A stretch of DNA of 64,000 nucleotides from Robertmurraya massiliosenegalensis JC6 (GCF_000311725.1 NZ_HE978514.1:105111-169110), one strand, 5' to 3'. Shown: positions 17,565 through 25,791, numbered from the stretch's first letter. A program made the numbers and translations. Notes: generated from the letters alone by a model not told the origin.

Positions 17565-18692
17565 CTATCGAACTGCACAACGATTTGGTCCTATTTCCAT
17601 TTCACGTTGCTTTTCTTTATCAGGATTGATTTTTCCCATATTCGTTTTACGAATTTCTTGATACGAATTCGGTTGAGGTGGTAGATTTTCTGTTACCATC
17701 TTTCTAAACTCATTTTCATCTTTAATATTCAAGCCATGGTTGTTAGCGTATAAAGTTCCTAATTTTTCTGATACACTACCATCTTCATTTAGTTCTTCCA
17801 ATATCATAAAGTGAGCAGGAAGAACGATTAATTCCATTGACAGTTCTCTATAACGTTGATATAAACTTTCTCTTAAATCTCCTACCCAATCTTGAGCCAA
17901 TCCCGCTAAGTCAGGTCTTCCAATTGAGTCAATGAACAAAATGTCACCTGAAAGCAAGAACTTTTTATCAACAATAAACGAAGTAGATCCAATGGTGTGG
18001 CCTGGAGAATATAAGGCATGGATATTAATATTGACGTTTCCAATTTCAACAACATTTCCATCTTCTAATGGTTCGTAAGGGAACGTAACTTCTGTTGCAT
18101 CTCTTGGAGGCAGCCAATAGGTTGCACCTATTTTTTCTGCAATATCCCTTCCACCGGAAATATGATCCGCATGTAAATGAGTATCAAAGACATGAGTAAT
18201 TTTGGCACCCATACTGTCAGCAAATTCAAGATATACATCAGTCATACGAGTGGCATCAAAAATAGCAGCATCACCCTTCGATATCAGCATATAGGATAAA
18301 CACCCTTTCCCAACACGCACAAACTGATAAAGCTCGCCGCCATCGTTCAAATTCCCGATTTTTACAGGCTCTAAATACTCACTCCAAGCTTTCATACCGC
18401 CCTTTAGGTAAGAAATCGTAAGCCCTTCATCAGAGAGCATTTCAGCGACCATAATAGAAGATCCCTCCTTTGCACATGCTACCAATACCTCTTTATCAGA
18501 GGGAAGTTTATCCATAATTCCTTCAACACCATCAAGCAATTCGAAATATGGAACATTTAGATACTCAAAGTTTTGACCTTCGATTTTCCAATCCTGAAAG
18601 TCATCTGCATTACGAACATCTAGAATAAACAATTCTTCCTTATTAAATACTTTTTTTACTATCTCTTTTGACGTCATTACTTTAACAGTCAT
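17565..18692 (-). CDS. Rhodanese-persulfide dioxygenase fusion (YrkH/CstB-like)
   Basis: Residues about 1-105 are a rhodanese domain with LDVRNADDF and the active-site Cys in ACAKEGSS. Residues about 120-350 are a metallo-beta-lactamase ETHE1-type dioxygenase with [20 protein letters not shown] and [14 protein letters not shown] (key residues HxHxDH, second-sphere Asp). It oxidises protein or small-molecule persulfides to sulfite or thiosulfate. The upstream open frame extends to 18782, but ATG 18692 follows AGGGGG at 8 bp, giving 375 residues. A CstR-like operator overlaps the RBS region. In S. aureus CstB the domain order is dioxygenase first; the order here matches B. subtilis YrkH. Confidence 0.87.
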   Translation of the reverse strand: MTVKVMTSKEIVKKVFNKEELFILDVRNADDFQDWKIEGQNFEYLNVPYFELLDGVEGIMDKLPSDKEVLVACAKEGSSIMVAEMLSDEGLTISYLKGGMKAWSEYLEPVKIGNLNDGGELYQFVRVGKGCLSYMLISKGDAAIFDATRMTDVYLEFADSMGAKITHVFDTHLHADHISGGRDIAEKIGATYWLPPRDATEVTFPYEPLEDGNVVEIGNVNINIHALYSPGHTIGSTSFIVDKKFLLSGDILFIDSIGRPDLAGLAQDWVGDLRESLYQRYRELSMELIVLPAHFMILEELNEDGSVSEKLGTLYANNHGLNIKDENEFRKMVTENLPPQPNSYQEIRKTNMGKINPDKEKQREMEIGPNRCAVR

Positions 18693-18696
18693 CAAT

Positions 18697-18739
18697 ATAC
18701 CCCCTATAGTATTATTTAACTTAAAAAATATATGTTCAA
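18697..18739 (-). promoter_or_regulatory. CstR-like operator and promoter of the dioxygenase gene
   Basis: ATACCCCCTATAGTAT (18697-18712) is one of four related palindromes in the cluster. Upstream on the minus strand are TTGAAC (18734-18739) and AATAAT (18711-18716) with 17-bp spacing, so the operator overlaps the -10 region. Confidence 0.6.
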
Positions 18740-18892
18740 TTTTATTTATACAATATGGATAATCACTTTTTATTACTTTCATTGAATCAATTTCATCAAG
18801 TCGTACTTCAAGTAAAAAACGAACGTTAGGGAATGAATTCTACAGAAAATGAGTATATTTCCAGTACATCAACAAAAGAATTTCTGTAATGG

Positions 18893-18929
18893 TTCGTTTT
18901 TTAATTTACCTTGGTAAAATCTACTCAAT
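18893..18929. repeat. Dispersed repeat, copy B (internally shortened)
   Basis: TTCGTTTTTTAATTTACCTT matches copy A closely, then GGTAAAATCTACTCAATC follows with about 10 bp of the hairpin loop missing. It lies just after the rhodanese stop on the minus strand. Confidence 0.5.
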
Positions 18930-18934
18930 CGGGT

Positions 18935-19249
18935 TCATTTTGAGACCTCTATTCTTTTTCCAGTCCATTGGCTCATCCCCGGTACGACGTTAATGACTTT
19001 AGTGAATCCCTTTTTAGTTAATTTTTGAGCAGCAAGGTCACTACGGTTTCCTGTTCGGCAAATAACATAAGTTTCTTTTTCTTTATCTAATTCATATAAA
19101 CGCTTTTCTAGTTCACCCAATGGAATTGAGATAGAATTTGGTATATGACTAAACTCATATTCTGCTGTTTCTCTCACATCAAGAACCACAATATTTTCAC
19201 TTATGTTAAGTTTCAGTTCGAGTTCATCATTGTTAATTACGTTCGGATG
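18935..19249 (-). CDS. Rhodanese domain in the -1 frame of the preceding tusA (second half of a YrkF-like fusion)
   Basis: The frame encodes HPNVINNDELELKLNISENI and then a complete rhodanese with LDVRETAEYE, IPLGELEKRLYEL and the active-site Cys in VICRTGNRSD. The only in-frame start is GTG 19189, without a ribosome binding site and cutting into the first beta strand. The open frame runs back through the tusA stop to a heptamer A AAA AAC. Joining by -1 frameshift gives a 191-residue TusA-rhodanese, close to the 185 residues I recall for B. subtilis YrkF, which is such a fusion. Either recoding or a one-base loss in the A tract (eight A would give an open fusion) is possible. Confidence 0.75.
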   Translation of the reverse strand, partial: HPNVINNDELELKLNISENIVVLDVRETAEYEFSHIPNSISIPLGELEKRLYELDKEKETYVICRTGNRSDLAAQKLTKKGFTKVINVVPGMSQWTGKRIEVSK

Positions 19250-19509
19250 TTTTTTTCGATTGATTCATCATTAGAAGACTTTCTTATATAATGTTTTAAT
19301 ACTTCACCTTCTTCTAACGTCCCTAAATACTGATGACCAATACTTTGAGACCATGCCTTGATATCAGCTTTGGATCCCTTATCTGTAGCCTGAACTTCCA
19401 GTACTTGACCAGCTTCTATTTCATTGATTGCTTTCTTTGTTTTTACAATTGGCATCGGGCATGCCAATCCAGTTGCATCAATAATTACGTCTGCTCTCAT
19501 GTTAACCAT
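19237..19509 (-). CDS. TusA-family sulfurtransferase (first half of YrkF-like protein)
   Basis: A 90-residue TusA-type sulfur carrier with LACPMPIVKTKKAI, its Cys carrying persulfide. AGGAGG sits seven bases before ATG 19509. The last codons GAA AAA AAC ATC CGA ACG TAA contain the slippery sequence, so the domain itself is complete and only the tail IRT is unique to the unshifted product. If frameshifting occurs, one gene gives both free TusA and TusA-rhodanese. Confidence 0.88.
   Translation of the reverse strand: MVNMRADVIIDATGLACPMPIVKTKKAINEIEAGQVLEVQATDKGSKADIKAWSQSIGHQYLGTLEEGEVLKHYIRKSSNDESIEKNIRT
19249..19255 (-). other. A AAA AAC heptamer, candidate -1 ribosomal frameshift site
   Basis: Read in the tusA frame as gaA AAA AAC, this is a canonical X XXY YYZ heptamer. 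The -1 frame leads directly into the rhodanese domain. The tusA stop is only four codons downstream. No stimulatory structure was established. Confidence 0.5.
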
Positions 19510-19527
19510 TCTTTTCCCTCCTGTTTT

Positions 19528-19543
19528 ATACCTGTATGGGTAT
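19528..19543. promoter_or_regulatory. CstR-like operator upstream of tusA
   Basis: ATACCTGTATGGGTAT is an ATACC-N6-GGTAT palindrome 18 bp before the tusA start, close to the RBS on the minus strand. Confidence 0.6.
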
Positions 19544-19560
19544 CTTTGTGATTAAAAAAA

Positions 19561-19857
19561 TTATTCTACATTTCCTCCCCAAGAAAGCATTCCATCTTTC
19601 ATATTAGTTACATTAAATCCGTAATACTCAAGAAATTGTGAAACACGGCCGCTTCTGGCTCCTGACCGGCAAACGATCAAATATTCTTTTGTTTTATCTA
19701 ATTCATGCATTCGGAACTCAATAAGTCCTAATGGAATGTTTACGGCTCCTGGTATTTTCCCAGCCGCTACCTCATCAACTTCGCGAACATCAATAATATT
19801 TAATTTTTTTCCTTCATTTAACTTCGATTCAACTTCTTTTGCAGTCATTTCTTTCAT
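19561..19857 (-). CDS. Single-domain rhodanese sulfurtransferase
   Basis: A 98-residue rhodanese with IIDVREVDEVAAG, the active-site Cys in VCRSGARSG and MLSWGG at the end. The open frame reaches 19896, but ATG 19857 has AAGGAGG eight bases upstream. It lies between the DsrE-like gene and tusA and likely relays sulfane sulfur within the cluster. Confidence 0.9.
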   Translation of the reverse strand: MKEMTAKEVESKLNEGKKLNIIDVREVDEVAAGKIPGAVNIPLGLIEFRMHELDKTKEYLIVCRSGARSGRVSQFLEYYGFNVTNMKDGMLSWGGNVE

Positions 19858-19942
19858 GGTTCGTTCCTCCTTATGTTCACTATAACCGGCGTTCATGTCG
19901 CCTTTGACATTTGTTACTTTTGTGTACCCATTTTCTTTAGCC

Positions 19943-19985
19943 GTTTACTATTCACCTTGGATACATGGTGAAATCTACTCAATTA
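19943..19985. repeat. Dispersed repeat, copy C
   Basis: CACCTTGGATACATGGTGAA with ATCTACTCAATTAGATGA following matches copies A and B. TTCACC/GGTGAA forms a perfect 6-bp inverted repeat around ten bases. It lies between the DsrE-like stop and the next rhodanese. Confidence 0.5.
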
Positions 19986-20462
19986 GATGAATAGGTTGAC
20001 ATTCCCATGTTCAGCTTCTGCTAAATATGCCGCTACTCCTGCATATTCAATATTGTCTAAAAGTTCTTCTTTCTGTAAACCCAGTAATTCCATCGTCATA
20101 GTACAGGCAATTAATTTCACATCTTGCTCTTGTGCCATCTCAATTAATTGTGATAGAGGAATTGCATTGTGTTTTTTCATTACTTTCTTGATTAACTTAG
20201 GTCCAAAACCAGCAAAGTTCATTTTGGATAATCCCATGTTTTCAGCGCCTCTAGGCATCATTTTGGCAAATAATTTTTCCATAAATCCTTTTTCAACGGA
20301 AATACTTTCATCTTTTCTTAACGCATTTAATCCCCAGAAAGTATGAAATATTGTTACTTCATGATCATAAGCTGCTGCACCATTCGCTATAATATAAGCT
20401 GCCATTGATTTATCATAATCTCCGCTTAATAGGACAATTGTTGTTTTTTTCTTTTCTGTCAT
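19983..20462 (-). CDS. DsrE/DsrF/YrkE-like sulfur-relay protein
   Basis: A 159-residue DsrE-like protein (TIVLLSGDYDKSMAAYIIAN at the start; central Cys in IACTMTMELLG). Members of this family bind or transfer persulfide sulfur; YrkE is the B. subtilis counterpart in the same gene order. AGGAGG precedes the ATG. It is the first gene after the repressor and has its own operator at 20532, so it likely begins the structural operon. Confidence 0.87.
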   Translation of the reverse strand: MTEKKKTTIVLLSGDYDKSMAAYIIANGAAAYDHEVTIFHTFWGLNALRKDESISVEKGFMEKLFAKMMPRGAENMGLSKMNFAGFGPKLIKKVMKKHNAIPLSQLIEMAQEQDVKLIACTMTMELLGLQKEELLDNIEYAGVAAYLAEAEHGNVNLFI

Positions 20463-20531
20463 TTTATGACCTCCTATTTATTGTTTATTTATCATACGGG
20501 TATTTAGCTAGATATAATCAAGTCATTACCC

Positions 20532-20547
20532 TTACCCCTATAGGTAT
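20532..20547. promoter_or_regulatory. CstR-like operator upstream of the dsrE-like gene
   Basis: TTACCCCTATAGGTAT matches the palindrome seen at 21027 in 15 of 16 positions. On the minus strand TTGACA lies at 20572-20577 and TATAAT abuts the operator at 20546-20551, although their 20-bp spacing is long. Confidence 0.65.
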
Positions 20548-20584
20548 TATATTTATTAAAATAAAAGAGGGTGTCAACCCTTTT

Positions 20585-20848
20585 TTATCGACTTCTTACT
20601 AATAGATTTACTGCTTCTTTTACCAATTCTTCTGTGCTTTTTTCATTTGTTTCATCCGCTTGTTTAACACACTCGATTAAATTTGAACTTACAATTACCC
20701 CCATTGTTCGATCAATTGCTGTTCTAGCAGCAGATAGCTGTGTTATAACCTCTTTGCAATCCTTGTCTTCTTCCATCAAGCGTAATATGCCTCTAAGCTG
20801 CCCTTCGATACGTTTAACTCGATTTTTAATTTGGTCATTATAACCCAT
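20585..20848 (-). CDS. cstR: CsoR-family persulfide-sensing repressor (CstR-like)
   Basis: An 87-residue all-helical DUF156/CsoR-family repressor. The two Cys residues fall at positions 31 (EEDKDCKEV) and 60 (NLIECVK), the same numbers as the reactive pair I recall for S. aureus CstR. The copper-binding His of CsoR (four residues before the second Cys) is replaced by Asn in SSNLIEC, so copper sensing is unlikely. AGGGAGG precedes the ATG. It probably represses its own promoter and the downstream sulfur genes through the four palindromes, releasing when the Cys pair forms di- or polysulfide bridges. Confidence 0.88.
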   Translation of the reverse strand: MGYNDQIKNRVKRIEGQLRGILRLMEEDKDCKEVITQLSAARTAIDRTMGVIVSSNLIECVKQADETNEKSTEELVKEAVNLLVRSR

Positions 20849-21021
20849 TTCTTTTCCTCCCTCTTTAAAGTATCAACCATTTTGTTTAGTTTACTCATTT
20901 TATAGAATCGTTTTAGACTTTAGAAAATTGTATATTTACATAATCAAATTCATAATTGCACATTTCAATTAAATATATCATTTATGCCTCTAACAACGAA
21001 ACAATTATCCATGACACGTTT

Positions 21022-21050
21022 ATGATATACCCCTATAGGTATATTGTCAA
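21022..21050 (-). promoter_or_regulatory. cstR promoter with operator in the spacer
   Basis: On the minus strand TTGACA and TATCAT are exactly 17 bp apart. The palindrome ATACCCCTATAGGTAT (21027-21042) fills the spacer, so bound repressor would block RNA polymerase directly. Confidence 0.75.
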
Positions 21051-21103
21051 TAGTTAAAAATTAGATTCACCAAGTTTCTCTTACAAATAAAAAGCTGATT
21101 CAT

Positions 21104-21150
21104 AAAAAAGCAAGAGATTAAAAACAATACGTTTTTATCCTCTTACTTTT
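21104..21150 (-). terminator. Terminator of the ABC transporter operon
   Basis: On the minus strand AAGTAAGAGGATAAAAAC pairs, with three mismatches, with GTTTTTAATCTCTTGCTT, followed by TTTTT. The rest of the 414-bp gap 20849-21262 holds the cstR promoter; nothing was recognised at 21151-21262. Confidence 0.7.
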
Positions 21151-21262
21151 TATTTTTTTCGATTTTTATCTGCTGGCAATGGAGCCCTGCTGAATTGAGA
21201 TTTATCCATTTTCGCAAGGAGCCCAAGCTTCAAATTTCATTCTACATTAAGTGGTGTATGGT

Positions 21263-22249
21263 CTATTGCGGCAGAAATTCTGTCGTGAAGATTTCACTTG
21301 CATCAAATTTCTCATTTACTAGTCCTAGTTCGTATAACTGATCGATGAGAGTTGCCCAGCGTTCTTCCGTCATGTAGCCTACGCCGTGTTCTGCCGCATC
21401 CATCCCATAGACGAACTCTTCTTGAGATTCGGATTCAAACTGTAAAGATTCAAGTTCAATATCTGGATTATCCTCTTGAATGATTGGATTAATCTCTTCA
21501 TATGAGTCCTTATACGCATTCCATCCTTCCACAAAGGCTTCCGTAAATGCTTTAACCGTCTCTTTATTATCTTCTAAATAGTCCTTTGAGACATATAAGA
21601 CTACATTATATGGATCATAACCAGCATCCGAAACAAGCTTTGTCTCAACTTCAACACCTTCTAATTCCATGAAATAAGGTTCAGAAGTTAAAAATGCTTG
21701 CGTAATCGCATCCATATCATCAATAAAATTGACATGCTGACCTGTATAAGCTAATTCCTCTACTCCACTTAAATCATATTGATTCTTTAAGAATTCCCAG
21801 TAGATAATCCCTGGTTGGATAAATACTTTTCTTCCATTTAAGTCTTCAAACTCATCGATCCCATATCCTTTATGAAACATAAAAGCTTGTGGACTGCCTT
21901 GCATCGCTGCCGCTACAGCGACTAATTCTATCCCTTCATTTCTTGCCATTACAATTTGGTCTGCATGAGCAAGTCCAAATTCTGCATTGCCTGAAGCGAC
22001 CATGTTGATCGAGGATACCTGCGGACCTCCTGGCTCCACGGTCACATTTAATCCATTATCTTTAAACAAACCTTCCTCTATAGCTGAATACACTCCGCCA
22101 TGCTGTGATTTCGCGAACCAGTTCAAAACCAATTTCACCTCTTTAGCTTCCTCTGACGACGAACTAGATTGTTCTCCGCCACAAGCTGCTAGAACCATAA
22201 TGAACACCATCGACACAAGTATAAATCGTAATTTTTTCCACCCTTTCAT
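21263..22249 (-). CDS. NitT/TauT-type ABC transporter substrate-binding lipoprotein (NMT1/THI5-like)
   Basis: The signal sequence ends in a lipobox VLAACGG, so the 328-residue precursor is a membrane-anchored lipoprotein. The mature part has LNWFAKSQHGGVYSA, GLFKDNGLNVTVEPGGP and VASGNAEFGLAHAD, typical of the NMT1/THI5-like family that binds pyrimidines, sulfonates, nitrate or similar ligands. The ligand is not evident; the setting between purine genes suggests a purine, ureide or other N-rich compound. It is the last gene of the three-gene transporter operon, ahead of the terminator at 21104. Confidence 0.87.
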   Translation of the reverse strand: MKGWKKLRFILVSMVFIMVLAACGGEQSSSSSEEAKEVKLVLNWFAKSQHGGVYSAIEEGLFKDNGLNVTVEPGGPQVSSINMVASGNAEFGLAHADQIVMARNEGIELVAVAAAMQGSPQAFMFHKGYGIDEFEDLNGRKVFIQPGIIYWEFLKNQYDLSGVEELAYTGQHVNFIDDMDAITQAFLTSEPYFMELEGVEVETKLVSDAGYDPYNVVLYVSKDYLEDNKETVKAFTEAFVEGWNAYKDSYEEINPIIQEDNPDIELESLQFESESQEEFVYGMDAAEHGVGYMTEERWATLIDQLYELGLVNEKFDASEIFTTEFLPQ

Positions 22250-22287
22250 TCATCTTCTCTCCTCTACTATTTTTATTCAATGTGTAT

Positions 22288-23139
22288 CTATTTTTCATTC
22301 TTAATTGCGGATTCATGCCATGACTTAAGCATTAAATGAGAGAAGTAGCTTACTAGAAGGTAGAACGTGATCCCAAAGATCGCCCCAGCAATCGCACAGG
22401 CAAATAAGTATGGAGTTTTCAACTGAACTGCTGCCACCGTTATCGCATACCCAAGCCCACCTTTTCCACCGCCTATCCCTGCAACAAACTCTCCAGTAAT
22501 AGCCCCAACAATCGCTAACGTACAGGAAACCTTTAAACCAGACACAATGTATGGAAGTGCAGCTGGAATTCTAAGCTTCCACATTGTTTGCCATTTTGAA
22601 GCATTGTATAAGGCGAACAAATCACACATATCCTTATCGACTGATTTCAAGCCCATCAATGTATTCGAAACAACGGGGAAAAATCCAATCAAAAAGGCAA
22701 TGATCACAATCGAGTTAAAGCCTGATCCGAACCAAATGACGACAATCGGTGCCATCGCGACGACAGGAATTGTTTGTAAAATAACAGCATAAGGATAAAG
22801 ACTAATCTCAAGCACTTTTGAGCTTGCTAGTAAAACTGAAACAGCAATCCCAATAACAGCACTTAATAAAAATCCAATCACCGATTCAGTGACAGTGATT
22901 CGGATCGCTGGCCATAATAAATGCCACTCTGAAATCGCAACCGCAATAATGTCTGATGGCTTCGGTAAAATAAAAGGCTTTATATCAAGCATAAGAGGCA
23001 TAAATTGCCAGATTGCTAGAAAAATAACGAGTGCGACGATCGGTCCAATTATCGTTCTTTTCAATTTAAACTTAGTCTTTGAAGATTGGACGTCTTGAAC
23101 GATATTTTCATTTTTACTTGTAACTGTTTGTACAGACAT
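22288..23139 (-). CDS. ABC transporter permease (NitT/TauT type)
   Basis: A 283-residue inner-membrane permease with about six hydrophobic segments and the BPD_transp_1 EAA loop (ASKWQTMWKLRIPAALPYIVSG; core WKLRIPAALPYI). An N-terminal cytoplasmic tail of about 25 residues precedes TM1. The ATG immediately follows the TAA of the ATPase gene, so the two are coupled. Confidence 0.9.
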   Translation of the reverse strand: MSVQTVTSKNENIVQDVQSSKTKFKLKRTIIGPIVALVIFLAIWQFMPLMLDIKPFILPKPSDIIAVAISEWHLLWPAIRITVTESVIGFLLSAVIGIAVSVLLASSKVLEISLYPYAVILQTIPVVAMAPIVVIWFGSGFNSIVIIAFLIGFFPVVSNTLMGLKSVDKDMCDLFALYNASKWQTMWKLRIPAALPYIVSGLKVSCTLAIVGAITGEFVAGIGGGKGGLGYAITVAAVQLKTPYLFACAIAGAIFGITFYLLVSYFSHLMLKSWHESAIKNEK

Positions 23140-23913
23140 TTACCCTAGCTCCCTTCGACCGATACTATGTTCAAGACTTCGAGAGGCAAGCTCCACATAT
23201 TCCGTAAACCGACGATTCGTACGTTCTCTAGGATTCGGGAGTTCAACATCAATAAATGTAGATAATCTGCCTGGTCTAGCTGACATTACAGCAATTCTTG
23301 ATGATAGATAGACTGCTTCATAGACGTTATGAGTAACAAATAAGATGGTCATATTTTCTTTTTCCCAAATGTTCAACAAATCCCCTTGCAAGGTTTGCCT
23401 TGTCATCTCATCTAGAGCTGCAAAAGGTTCATCCATCAGGAGCATCTTCGGCTTTGCTGCTAAAGCACGTGCAATAGAGACCCTCATTTTCATTCCGCCT
23501 GAAAGCTGTCTAGGATAGGATTTCAGATGATCCTTAAGCCCAACCATTTCTAAAACATTGACGGCATTTTCCATGCGACTATCTTTATCAGAACCCCTTA
23601 ATTCTAGTGGTAATAGTACATTATCAAGGACCGTTCTCCATGGTAGTAAATTTGCGTCTTGAAAGACAAATGCCAGATCATTTGTTTTTTGAATGACTTC
23701 TTTCGGATTTTGGCCAAAAACTTCAATCTTCCCCTTCGTCGCATCTCCTAGTCCTGCTACCATCCTCAGAGCCGTAGATTTCCCACATCCTGAAGGACCT
23801 AGGAAACTAATCAACTCTCCTTCTTGAATGGACAAATCCAATTGACTCAGTGCGACAGTACCAGTCGTATAGACCTTATCAACCTGTTGAAATGAGACTA
23901 CCTCGTTCCCCAA
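23140..23913 (-). CDS. ABC transporter ATP-binding protein (NitT/TauT type)
   Basis: A 257-residue ATPase with Walker A GPSGCGKST, Q-loop FVFQDANLLPW, signature LSGGMKMRVSIARALA, Walker B MLLMDEPFAALD and switch VTHNVYEA. It energises uptake through the permease and lipoprotein encoded downstream. A TnrA-like box lies 28 bp upstream of the ATG. Confidence 0.92.
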   Translation of the reverse strand: MGNEVVSFQQVDKVYTTGTVALSQLDLSIQEGELISFLGPSGCGKSTALRMVAGLGDATKGKIEVFGQNPKEVIQKTNDLAFVFQDANLLPWRTVLDNVLLPLELRGSDKDSRMENAVNVLEMVGLKDHLKSYPRQLSGGMKMRVSIARALAAKPKMLLMDEPFAALDEMTRQTLQGDLLNIWEKENMTILFVTHNVYEAVYLSSRIAVMSARPGRLSTFIDVELPNPRERTNRRFTEYVELASRSLEHSIGRRELG

Positions 23914-23940
23914 ACCTGATCCCTCCTCAATAATACCTTA

Positions 23941-23957
23941 TGTTATGTTTTCTAACG
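23941..23957. promoter_or_regulatory. TnrA/GlnR-like box upstream of the ABC transporter
   Basis: TGTTATGTTTTCTAACG fits TGTNA-N7-TNACA except the last base. It suggests nitrogen-responsive control of the transporter. Confidence 0.45.
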
Positions 23958-24062
23958 TTATATGTAATATATTCTCATTATATAATTCACATTCCGCTTT
24001 GACATTAGTTATTGCTGACAAACTTTTCATTCTGTTTTGTTGATCTTAACTAAATACCGCAT

Positions 24063-24089
24063 AAAAAGAGCCTAGCCCGAAGACTAGAC
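24063..24089 (-). terminator. Terminator of the xanthine dehydrogenase operon
   Basis: On the minus strand GTCTAGTC and GGCTAGGC form an 8-bp stem (with G-U pairs) around a TTCG tetraloop, followed by TCTTTTTAT. It follows the GGT-like gene. Confidence 0.8.
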
Positions 24090-24124
24090 ACTATTTATCA
24101 TGTTCATTTTCCTAACATCATCCT

Positions 24125-25780
24125 TTAATATCCTAATGCTGCTCCATCACCTCTTGGATCCGCACCTCCATATTTGACTCCTGTAGCATGGTCAATCTTA
24201 ATCACGCCCGCATGACCCATGACATCTGTAAAATCTTCGTGAATTTCTACATCATGACCTTTTTCACGAAGTGCTTGCAAAACCTCTTTAGACACCCTTC
24301 CCTCCATCTTTAAACGATTAGATTCAACACCCCATGTTCGTCCATATAACCATCGCGGAGCTTCTATCGCAGCTTGGACCGGATAGCCATAATCAGCAAT
24401 TCTTGTTATAAGTGCTGTCTGCGTTTGCGGCTGGCCCTCTCCCCCCATCGTTCCATAAACTAAGGAAAGCTTGTCATCCGTAAACATCATTGCTGGGTTT
24501 AATGTATGGTAGGTACGTTTATTCGGTTGCAGACAATTGACATGTTCTGGATCAAGTGAAAAGAAACTGCCGCGATTTTGTAGAACAATACCTGTATTTT
24601 TCGGAATATACCCCGAACCAAATTCATGATATATGCTTTGAATCATAGAAACAGCATTGCCTTCCTTATCCACGACTCCAAGCCAAATTGTGTCACCTTT
24701 CGGATCCAGTTGCTGATCGAAATTCTTCGCATTTGTAAAATTAATTATTTCTGCAAGCTCTAGCCCTCTTTGAGGTGATAGTAAGTATTGTAATGGAATT
24801 GGTGAATATTCCGGGTCAGTTAAATATTTATCTCGATCCACAAAAGCTAGTTTGATCGCTTCAATTAGTAAGTGATAATATTCCACAGAGCCTTCTTCTA
24901 CTAAATCCAGATTAAAATGGTTTAAAATATTTAAGATCGATAACGAGGCAAATCCTTGTGAATTCGGTGGTACATTGTAGACAGTGTTACCCCGATATTT
25001 AACCGAAATCGGTTCGACCCAGTCGCTTTTATGCCGAGCAAAATCTTCATATGTTAACAAACCGCCATTTTCCTGAAAATCACGGTCCATTATTTTCGCC
25101 AAATTCCCTTTATAGAAAACTTGACTCCCTTCCGTTGCAATCGCCTCTAATGTTGATGCTAAATCAGGCTGTTTCATCAGTTCTCCTGGGCTATATGAAA
25201 GACCATTTGACTTCAAAAAAACGTTGCAAAATTGAGGAAAACGTTGCAAATGACGCAATTCGTTATCCTCTTTATTTAAATTCGTGTTCGTCCAATATTG
25301 CTGGCTCGGAGTTACGGGAAAGCCTTCTTTCGCATAATCAATGGCCGCTTCAAGCAATTGTCCCCAGGTATATGTACCCTTTAGGTTCTTTTGTGAAAAT
25401 TGATAGGCTAAATCCCAGCCAGCAACCGCCCCAGGTACGGTATTGGCAGCCAGCACCCCTCTAGAGGGGATTTTTTCGAATTGCTGACTTTTATAAAATT
25501 CAATCGTCGCCTTATCTCCAGCACTTCCCGAACTATTTATCGCTTTCAGTTCTTTCTCTTTTGCGTTATAAATGAGCCAAAAATTATCCCCACCAATTCC
25601 ATTCATATGGGGATAAACAACGCCAATCGTCGAGGCTGCTGCAATTGCCGTTTCAACAGCGTTTCCTCCATTTTGCAAAACTTTCATACCTGCTTGTGAA
25701 GCTAAATAGTGTGGTGTTGTGATCATGCCATTTGCTGCCATCGTCGTTGGCCGGTAGGATGAATATGTTTTTTTAGCCAT
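24125..25780 (-). CDS. Gamma-glutamyltransferase-like Ntn hydrolase, HpxW (oxamate amidohydrolase)-like
   Basis: A 551-residue member of the gamma-glutamyltranspeptidase superfamily. NGGNAVETAIAAASTIGVVYPHMNGIGGD (core GGNAVETAIAAA) opens the large-subunit half. The candidate autocleavage/nucleophile Thr lies in KGDTIWLGVVDKEGNAVS, and YGTMGGEGQPQTQ follows. No signal peptide is seen, unlike secreted Ggt. ATG 25780 has GGGAGG seven bases ahead; the frame extends to 25819. Position in a xanthine dehydrogenase operon beside an amidase parallels Klebsiella hpxW/hpxY, where HpxW hydrolyses oxamate. The exact substrate is inferred. Confidence 0.75.
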   Translation of the reverse strand: MAKKTYSSYRPTTMAANGMITTPHYLASQAGMKVLQNGGNAVETAIAAASTIGVVYPHMNGIGGDNFWLIYNAKEKELKAINSSGSAGDKATIEFYKSQQFEKIPSRGVLAANTVPGAVAGWDLAYQFSQKNLKGTYTWGQLLEAAIDYAKEGFPVTPSQQYWTNTNLNKEDNELRHLQRFPQFCNVFLKSNGLSYSPGELMKQPDLASTLEAIATEGSQVFYKGNLAKIMDRDFQENGGLLTYEDFARHKSDWVEPISVKYRGNTVYNVPPNSQGFASLSILNILNHFNLDLVEEGSVEYYHLLIEAIKLAFVDRDKYLTDPEYSPIPLQYLLSPQRGLELAEIINFTNAKNFDQQLDPKGDTIWLGVVDKEGNAVSMIQSIYHEFGSGYIPKNTGIVLQNRGSFFSLDPEHVNCLQPNKRTYHTLNPAMMFTDDKLSLVYGTMGGEGQPQTQTALITRIADYGYPVQAAIEAPRWLYGRTWGVESNRLKMEGRVSKEVLQALREKGHDVEIHEDFTDVMGHAGVIKIDHATGVKYGGADPRGDGAALGY

Positions 25781-25791
25781 GATTACCTCCC

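Noticed and set aside
18935..19189. Independent rhodanese gene starting at GTG 19189
   Set aside because: No ribosome binding site, and the start falls within the first strand of the domain; the frame continues upstream to the tusA heptamer, so a joined product is more likely.
20494..20503. ATACGGGTAT as a fifth CstR-type operator
   Set aside because: Only one half-site matches; the spacing of the other operators is not kept.
20585..20848. Copper-sensing CsoR
   Set aside because: The His ligand of CsoR is Asn here and all neighbours are sulfur-relay genes rather than copper chaperone or export genes.
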